From an uncultured Catenibacillus sp. (GTDB taxonomy: Bacteria; Bacillota; Clostridia; Lachnospirales; Lachnospiraceae), in NCBI GenBank assembly GCA_934339005.1, contig CAKRHR010000052.1, positions 1 to 18,912 of the forward strand: a stretch of 18,912 bases of DNA. Direction: 5' to 3'. The notes beneath the pieces were generated by a model that was not told the DNA's origin, ran no database searches, and worked only from the letters and a program-made list of their open reading frames with translations. Positions 13,397 to 18,912 of the stretch are shown here, piece by piece (the stretch's first letter is position 1; each line of letters opens with the position of its first letter). The position numbers and the translations under genes were made by a program.

Positions 13397-15542
13397 AAGA
13401 AAAGTAAAAGAAAAACAGATTATAATAGTTGGCGTTTTGCTTGGAGTCTGTCTGGCTGTAGTTTCACTGCTTTGTTTATTTTATATCGAGAAAGCGGATG
13501 CGGAAAAAAGAATGGTGGAGATTGTAAATTATGTGAAAGTGCAGTGTTCAACCTATACCCATTACAATGAATCTTCGGAATCTAAAAGTCTCCTTCGTGC
13601 GATTGAAAGTGCCAGACAGATGAGCACGAATATCGACATGGAAATAGAAAATAGCGGACAGCTAAGTAGTGATTTTCTTAAAGAAAATCTGCAGACTCTC
13701 TGGGTGGATGGTATCATTGTACTGGATACAGATGGAAAGACAGACTGTGAATACAGTACGGATGAGTCCCTGGCCGAGGAGATTACAGAGTATCTGCAAA
13801 AAGATATCATCATGGATTTTACCGGATATGAAGAAAGAAGTTATTCGGAACGGATTAATAAGGAAGACGGCTCACGCATTGATATTGCAGCCTGTGCCAG
13901 AAAAGATGCACCGGGTATCGTAGCAATCTACTATTATACACCTCCTGAATTTGTCAGAAATTACACTCTGACGATACAAAACCTCTTAAGCGGGTATAGC
14001 ACCCAGAAAGATGGCACAATTATTGTTGCAGACAAAGGAACAGTCATTGCCAGCAACAATACGAGCCTGTTGGGGCAGGATACTGCTGATAACGAGGTTG
14101 TCCAGGCAATGAAAAAGCATACAGACAGTCAGCACATTTTTCATTTGAAGAATGAAGGAACAGGATGCTACGGAATCATGCTGAAGCAGCGGGATTATTA
14201 TATTTATGCATATCTTCCGGATACGGAAGTGTTTCATAATCTTCCATTAAGTGTAGCAGTTGTCATTTTTCTTTATCTCCTGATATTCAGTATATTCTTG
14301 TTCTTGGGCTATAGAACTAAGCAGGCACACCAGAAACAGGAACTGGAAAAAGATGAAAAATATAAATCAGAACTTCTTATAGCTGCAAAAAAAGCAGAAG
14401 CCGCCAATGAGGCAAAAACTGAGTTTCTTCAGCGTATGAGCCATGATATCAGGACACCGATTAATGGAATCTGCGGTATGCTCGATGTGGCAGACCATTA
14501 TGCAGACGATATGCAGAAACAGACAGAATGCAGGATAAAGATCAAAGAAGCCTCCAATCTGCTATTGGAACTGGTAAATGAAGTGCTGGATATGAGTAAG
14601 CTGGAGTCGGATGAAGTGGTTCTGGAAAAAAGGCCTTTTAATCTAAGCAGTATTTCTGAGGAAGTGTTTGTTGTGATCGAACAGATTGCCATAGAACAGA
14701 ATATCCGGATCGTGTGGGAGAAAAAAGAAATTATACACCGGAATCTTATCGGAAGTCCGGGACATGTGAAACGGGTGATGATGAATATCCTGTCGAATGC
14801 GGTGAAATATAATAAGGAAAATGGTTGCATCTATATCAGATGCAGGGAAATTTTATCTGAACAGCCAGAAATGACGACAATGGAATTTGTCTGCCGGGAT
14901 ACCGGAATCGGGATGACAGAAGCATTCCAGAAGCAAATTTTTGAACCATTTGCACAGGAAGATACCGGAAGCCGCACAAAATTTGCCGGAACAGGACTGG
15001 GAATGGCAATTTCAAAGAATCTTGTCGAGAAAATGGGTGGAACCATTACTTTTGAAAGTGAAAAAGGTGCAGGAACAACATTTGTAATCCGGGTTCCATT
15101 CAAAATAGATATGGATGCGGATAAACGTGAAGAACAGAAAGATGTATCAGAAAAATCTATGAATGGACTGCATATTCTTCTGGCAGAAGATAATGAGCTG
15201 AACATGGAAATCGCAGAATTTATGCTTCAGAATGAAGGTGCTGACGTGACAAAAGCATGGAATGGGCAGGAAGCTGTTGAGCTGTTCAAAAAAAGTGAAC
15301 GTGGTGAATTTGATGTCATTCTTATGGACATTATGATGCCAGTCATAAATGGTTATGAAGCAACAAAGAGGATCCGTTCCCTGGACAGGGAGGATGCACA
15401 GGCAATACCAATCATTGCAATGACAGCAAATGCGTTCACGGAGGACAGAATAAGGGCTAAAGAAGCAGGAATGGATGAACATATTGCAAAGCCTATTGAT
15501 ACGAAAAAATTAGTAAAGATAATTCATGAATTATTGGATTAA
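13380..15542 (+). CDS. Membrane-bound hybrid histidine kinase with C-terminal receiver
   Basis: The 720-residue product has a first membrane helix (about 14-36), an extracellular sensor region of about 250 residues (possibly Cache-like, not certain) and a second helix (about 288-313). A short helical linker follows, then the HisKA domain with phospho-acceptor His355 in MSHDIRTPING. The ATPase domain has NILSNAVKYN, DTGIGM and GTGLGMAIS, and a C-terminal receiver carries acceptor Asp650 in ILMDIMMP and the late Lys in IAKPID. No HPt or DNA-binding output domain is present, so phosphate must pass to another protein. I chose the ATG at 13380, which overlaps the solute-binding gene and follows GGAGG by only 3 bases; a TTG at 13386 with 9-base spacing is a real alternative. 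Co-expression with the solute-binding lipoprotein suggests the two sense together. Confidence 0.88.
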   Translation: MILDIKRKVKEKQIIIVGVLLGVCLAVVSLLCLFYIEKADAEKRMVEIVNYVKVQCSTYTHYNESSESKSLLRAIESARQMSTNIDMEIENSGQLSSDFLKENLQTLWVDGIIVLDTDGKTDCEYSTDESLAEEITEYLQKDIIMDFTGYEERSYSERINKEDGSRIDIAACARKDAPGIVAIYYYTPPEFVRNYTLTIQNLLSGYSTQKDGTIIVADKGTVIASNNTSLLGQDTADNEVVQAMKKHTDSQHIFHLKNEGTGCYGIMLKQRDYYIYAYLPDTEVFHNLPLSVAVVIFLYLLIFSIFLFLGYRTKQAHQKQELEKDEKYKSELLIAAKKAEAANEAKTEFLQRMSHDIRTPINGICGMLDVADHYADDMQKQTECRIKIKEASNLLLELVNEVLDMSKLESDEVVLEKRPFNLSSISEEVFVVIEQIAIEQNIRIVWEKKEIIHRNLIGSPGHVKRVMMNILSNAVKYNKENGCIYIRCREILSEQPEMTTMEFVCRDTGIGMTEAFQKQIFEPFAQEDTGSRTKFAGTGLGMAISKNLVEKMGGTITFESEKGAGTTFVIRVPFKIDMDADKREEQKDVSEKSMNGLHILLAEDNELNMEIAEFMLQNEGADVTKAWNGQEAVELFKKSERGEFDVILMDIMMPVINGYEATKRIRSLDREDAQAIPIIAMTANAFTEDRIRAKEAGMDEHIAKPIDTKKLVKIIHELLD

Positions 15543-15572
15543 AGGAAAAGAATTTCAAAAGGGAGATTTACA

Positions 15573-15892
15573 GTGAAAAAGAAAAAATGGAACAGAGTTT
15601 TGTCAGTACTTTTAGTTATTGTGACGGTTATGTCACTTCTGTCAGGCTGTGGCGGGAAGAGTGCATCCAGAGGAACATGAAGATCCGGAGAAAAATTATC
15701 TGGAGGGAATCCAGGTTTATGAACAGAGAAAATGGAGGTCAGTCTGGCATTACGGGTTCAGCTTGAACAGCACCGTACAGAGAAGATCGTAGAGATGGAT
15801 TCTTATCCAAACCAATAGTTATTGAGGAATTGATTAATGCATTGCAGAATAATCTGGAAAGCTTTGGTGAAAAGAATAATGTACAAAAGTAG
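15573..15892 (+). pseudogene. Decayed remnant of a lipoprotein/receiver-domain sensory module
   Basis: A GTG start (15573) with a good GGGAG site 7 bases upstream encodes a complete lipoprotein signal peptide with lipobox LSGC (Cys26). It stops after 35 codons (TGA at 15678-15680). A shifted frame then reads EDPEKNYLEG, which resembles DDPEKYLEV near the C-terminus of the intact solute-binding protein encoded at 12575-13396. After further frame breaks, 15794-15892 encode DGFLSKPIVIEELINALQ and a short tail, typical of the end of a response-regulator receiver. The whole is about 320 bases, so a multi-domain module has been reduced by internal deletions. Its final TAG overlaps the start of the downstream kinase gene, which preserves the old operon junction. 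A 35-residue leader-peptide gene is a less likely alternative. Confidence 0.65.
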
Positions 15893-18818
15893 AAAAAAGT
15901 CAGTCATATTATATGCAGCTATATTTGTGTTTTTTGGAATGTGGATGATGTTGTCAATACACGGCCTGGCTGTTGAAACGAATGATAATGAAAACCCGCT
16001 ACAGACGGTGGAACAAGATGAATCAACGCAACAAAAAATTGTCCGTGTTGGTTCATTTGAGGATACCTTCGATTATGTCGATAAAAACGGTGTCAGACGA
16101 GGATATGGCTACGAACTCATGCAGGCTCTGGCAGGCTATACCGGATGGAAATTTGAATATGTGAAATGTGACTGGTCCGACTGTTTTGATAAGCTTGAAA
16201 ATGGTGAGATTGATATCATGGGTGATATTTCTTACACCGATGAACGGACAGAGGAGATGCTTTTTTCGGATGAACCGATGGGTGAGGAAAAATATATCCT
16301 TTATGCTGATTTATCGAATATGGAGATTGAAGCGCCTGATTTCAAGTTTCTGGAAGGGAAACGCGTAGGGGTGCTTATGGGTACAGAACCTGAAATCATG
16401 CTGACAGAATGGGAAAACAAGAATGGCATACATACAGAGCATGTAAATGTGAATAATAATGATGATGTCGAAAAGAAACTGGCAAATCATGAAATAGATA
16501 GTTTTGTTTCTTTGGAGGAATCCATCTGGTCTGAACAGGGAATATCATCCGTTGCCAATATTGGTAAATCAAATATATATTTTGTAATAAATAAAGAGCG
16601 CAGCGATATCAAGACGGAACTGGACTATGCCATGCGTCAGTTAGATCAAGATAGTCCGTTTTTTAAGGCAGATTTGTATAAGAAATATTTTACCCTTGAT
16701 TATAGTCAGATTCTTACAGGCGAAGAAAAGTCCTGGCTGGAAGAACATGGTGGCATCCGGGTAGGTTTTTTGGGCAATGATCCGGCAATCTTTTCCATGG
16801 ATGAAGAGACCGGAAAACTTACCGGTACACTTGCAGAATATATATCTTATGCAAAAGATTGTCTGGGAAATCAGATATTGAAATTTAATATACATGCATA
16901 TGATGATTTTGATGAAATGCTACAGGATCTACAGAACCGTAAAATCGACATGATTTTTTGTGTCAGCAGAAATCCTGAGTTTGCAGAAGAAAAAGGATAT
17001 GCACTTACAAACACAGCCTGGACTTATAGTCTGATGGCGGTAACTGATGAGAAAAATTTTGACGAGAATAAAGTATATACTGTAGCGGTGCCAAAGGAAA
17101 AAGATGCCTTAAAACAACATATGGCATTCAGTTATTCCCAATGGAAGCTTGTAGAGTATGATTCGCTTGAGGATGCTGCAGATATGGTCATTAATGAAAA
17201 AGCAGACTGTTTCCTCATGGGAGCAAGTCAGGCGATGGTATACGATAACAGTCAAAATTTCAAGAGTGTTCCACTTACAAAAACAATGGAGGCTTGTTTT
17301 GCAGTAAAAAGTGGAGAGGGGATACTTTTATCGATACTCAATAAAACTTTAAAAGCAATGCCGTCGGATATGCTTACAAGTGCACTTGCAATTTACGACA
17401 GTACTGCAGATAAAGTGACATTTTCTGATTTTGTAAAAGATAATCTGCCTGTTGTTTTTGTTACTACAGGTTTTTTGTCACTTAGTATAATTGGGATTAT
17501 CCTCGTACTTTTAAAAAAGGCAAGAAAAGCGGAAACTGCCGCAAAGCTTGCAGCAAATAACACACAAAAGCTCAATGATAAGCTGGAGATTGCTCTGAAA
17601 GAAGCAGAGAATGCCAGCCTTGCAAAGACCAATTTCCTTCACAATATGTCACACGACATCCGTACTCCTATGAATGCAATTCTGGGTTATGCACAGCTTA
17701 TGGAGGATGAATTAAAAGAAAAACAGTTTTCTGAAACATCAGAACATTTGGAAAAACTGCAGCAGTCAGGAAGGGTTCTTTTGTCAATCATAAACAATGT
17801 ACTTGATATGGCCCGGATTGAGAGCGGAAGGATGGAGATTGATGAGAACTATGCCCGGATTGAAGATATTCGGCAGAATTTGTTTGAAATATTTGAGGAT
17901 GAAGCAAAGAAAAAGAATATTGCATTTAATCACAAGATGAATGTAGAGCATGAGCATGTTTTGACAGATGTTACCAAAGTAGAGGAAATATTTGTCAATA
18001 TCCTAAGTAATGCTATGAAATATACTCCTTCCGGCGGTTCTGTCTTGGTAGATGTAGATGAAATACCATGTGATGAACCTGGGTACATGATGGTGAGAAC
18101 CAAGGTGAGTGATACAGGAATCGGTATGAGTCAGGAGTATCTGACAAAGATTTTTGATGCATTCACACGTGAACGGAATACTACAAAGAGCAAAATCACA
18201 GGGACCGGACTGGGAATGTCGATAGTAAAGAAATATGTTGAATTGCTTGGTGGAACAATAGATGTGGAGAGTGAGCTTGGTAAGGGAAGCATTTTTACAG
18301 TCACACTAAAGCACAGGATAGCGGATGAAAGCTATTATGTAAAAAATCATGAAAAAAATCTGGAAACAGGTAGAGAAATTCTTGAAGGCAGGAAGATCCT
18401 TCTGGCAGAGGACAATGATTTGAATGCGGAGATTGCAGAAGCAATCCTTGAACGTGCCGGTCTTAAAATAGAACGAGTGGAGGATGGCATTCAGTGTGTG
18501 AGCAGAATAATGGAAATGCCAGCGGGTACATATGATATGATACTCATGGATATCCAGATGCCAAAAATGGACGGTTATAAAGCAACACAGGCAATCAGGC
18601 ATCTGCCGGATAAGGATAAAGCATGCATACCGATCATTGCAATGACAGCAAATGCATTTGAAGAAGATAAGCGGGATGCTATTGCAGTTGGAATGAATGG
18701 TCATATAGCAAAGCCAATCCAAGTCGATAAGTTGCTGTTGACATTAGCGGAAATTATAATGGAATCAGGTGATGCTTCTGCAGGATACAATTGGAGAACA
18801 TCTTCTGGAAGTGAATAA
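15879..18818 (+). CDS. Hybrid histidine kinase with two fused family-3 solute-binding domains (BvgS-like layout)
   Basis: The 979-residue protein has an N-terminal membrane or signal segment (about 8-28) and two tandem extracellular SBP_bac_3 domains. The first spans about 53-278 (KIVRVGSFEDTFDYVDKNG, GEIDIMGDISYTDER); the second spans about 290-515 (GGIRVGFLGNDPAIFSMDEE, RKIDMIFCVSRN). A membrane helix (about 523-547), a coiled-coil linker and HisKA with His592 in MSHDIRTPMNA come next. The ATPase domain has NILSNAMKYTP, DTGIGM and GTGLGMSIV. A receiver with acceptor Asp891 in ILMDIQMP and IAKPIQ follows, then about 20 residues of tail. The order resembles BvgS-type sensors but lacks the PAS and HPt domains. 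I chose the ATG at 15879 (GGTGA 8 bases upstream, signal-like N-terminus) over 15837, which lies inside the pseudogene. No partner regulator with an output domain is visible. Confidence 0.88.
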   Translation: MYKSRKKSVILYAAIFVFFGMWMMLSIHGLAVETNDNENPLQTVEQDESTQQKIVRVGSFEDTFDYVDKNGVRRGYGYELMQALAGYTGWKFEYVKCDWSDCFDKLENGEIDIMGDISYTDERTEEMLFSDEPMGEEKYILYADLSNMEIEAPDFKFLEGKRVGVLMGTEPEIMLTEWENKNGIHTEHVNVNNNDDVEKKLANHEIDSFVSLEESIWSEQGISSVANIGKSNIYFVINKERSDIKTELDYAMRQLDQDSPFFKADLYKKYFTLDYSQILTGEEKSWLEEHGGIRVGFLGNDPAIFSMDEETGKLTGTLAEYISYAKDCLGNQILKFNIHAYDDFDEMLQDLQNRKIDMIFCVSRNPEFAEEKGYALTNTAWTYSLMAVTDEKNFDENKVYTVAVPKEKDALKQHMAFSYSQWKLVEYDSLEDAADMVINEKADCFLMGASQAMVYDNSQNFKSVPLTKTMEACFAVKSGEGILLSILNKTLKAMPSDMLTSALAIYDSTADKVTFSDFVKDNLPVVFVTTGFLSLSIIGIILVLLKKARKAETAAKLAANNTQKLNDKLEIALKEAENASLAKTNFLHNMSHDIRTPMNAILGYAQLMEDELKEKQFSETSEHLEKLQQSGRVLLSIINNVLDMARIESGRMEIDENYARIEDIRQNLFEIFEDEAKKKNIAFNHKMNVEHEHVLTDVTKVEEIFVNILSNAMKYTPSGGSVLVDVDEIPCDEPGYMMVRTKVSDTGIGMSQEYLTKIFDAFTRERNTTKSKITGTGLGMSIVKKYVELLGGTIDVESELGKGSIFTVTLKHRIADESYYVKNHEKNLETGREILEGRKILLAEDNDLNAEIAEAILERAGLKIERVEDGIQCVSRIMEMPAGTYDMILMDIQMPKMDGYKATQAIRHLPDKDKACIPIIAMTANAFEEDKRDAIAVGMNGHIAKPIQVDKLLLTLAEIIMESGDASAGYNWRTSSGSE

Positions 18819-18854
18819 AGCAGATACAAACTCCAGATGTGCAGGTGAACAGAC

Positions 18855-18912
18855 ATGAAAAATATCCATAGCATTGAATTTTATACTGGAAGCAAGGAAG
18901 AATTGCTTCCCG
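18855..18912 (+). CDS. Start of an unidentified gene (partial; possibly an AraC-type regulator)
   Basis: An ATG at 18855 with an AGGTGA site 6 bases upstream opens a frame that runs to the window edge (19 codons, MKNIHSIEFYTGSKEELLP). The start region looks real and lies 36 bases after the kinase stop, so it may belong to the same operon. The short N-terminus vaguely recalls AraC-family regulators of Lachnospiraceae, but this is too little sequence to assign a function. Confidence 0.5.
   Translation, partial: MKNIHSIEFYTGSKEELLP

Noticed and set aside
13396..15542. Reverse-strand open frames opposite the kinase and other genes
   Set aside because: They are shadows of strongly supported + strand genes, with no ribosome binding sites or recognisable domains.
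15837..15878. Upstream ATG at 15837 as the start of the second kinase
   Set aside because: It lies inside the receiver remnant, lacks a ribosome binding site and would add 14 residues ahead of a normal signal-like N-terminus starting at 15879.

Overview
The window reads as a low-to-mid GC Gram-positive anaerobe, most likely a gut Clostridia of the Lachnospiraceae type. The grounds are strong AGGAGG-type ribosome binding sites, lipoprotein signal peptides, a split purine end pathway (PurO-like cyclohydrolase plus free-standing AICAR formyltransferase), and riboswitch classes common in this group. This placement is inference from style; no 16S or other phylogenetic marker is present. All convincing genes lie on the + strand.

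Region 1 (1-2095) is the end of a polyamine ABC transporter operon: the C-terminus of a PotB-type permease, a complete PotC-type permease and a PotD-type lipoprotein. Region 2 (2120-4382) is a purine unit. A promoter and a ZTP (pfl) riboswitch, whose aptamer competes with an intrinsic terminator, precede an IMP cyclohydrolase gene and an AICAR formyltransferase gene; a second terminator closes the unit.

Region 3 (4448-12334) is the most interesting part. A cobalamin riboswitch and an unusually long leader precede a 1,074-residue secreted protein, a BtuF-like lipoprotein, a FecCD/BtuC-type permease and an ATPase with an unrecognised C-terminal domain. The secreted protein has a 7-residue repeat array, four related beta-rich domains, and a C-terminal region homologous to only the N-lobe of the neighbouring BtuF-like protein. 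I read the region as a corrinoid capture and import system with an extracellular component that I do not recognise from described systems. An internal promoter may let the permease and ATPase be expressed separately.

Region 4 (12366-18818) is sensory. A c-di-GMP-I (GEMM) riboswitch with its own terminator precedes a family-3 solute-binding lipoprotein and an overlapping hybrid histidine kinase. Next comes a decayed remnant that keeps a lipoprotein signal peptide and the tail of a receiver domain. A second hybrid kinase follows, with two solute-binding domains fused in its extracellular part. No response regulator with an output domain is seen; a new gene, possibly a transcription factor, starts at the right edge.

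Four metabolite or second-messenger systems therefore sit side by side, three of them headed by recognisable riboswitches (ZTP, cobalamin, c-di-GMP). All RNA, domain and promoter calls were made by eye from consensus features and need covariance-model or profile searches to confirm them.
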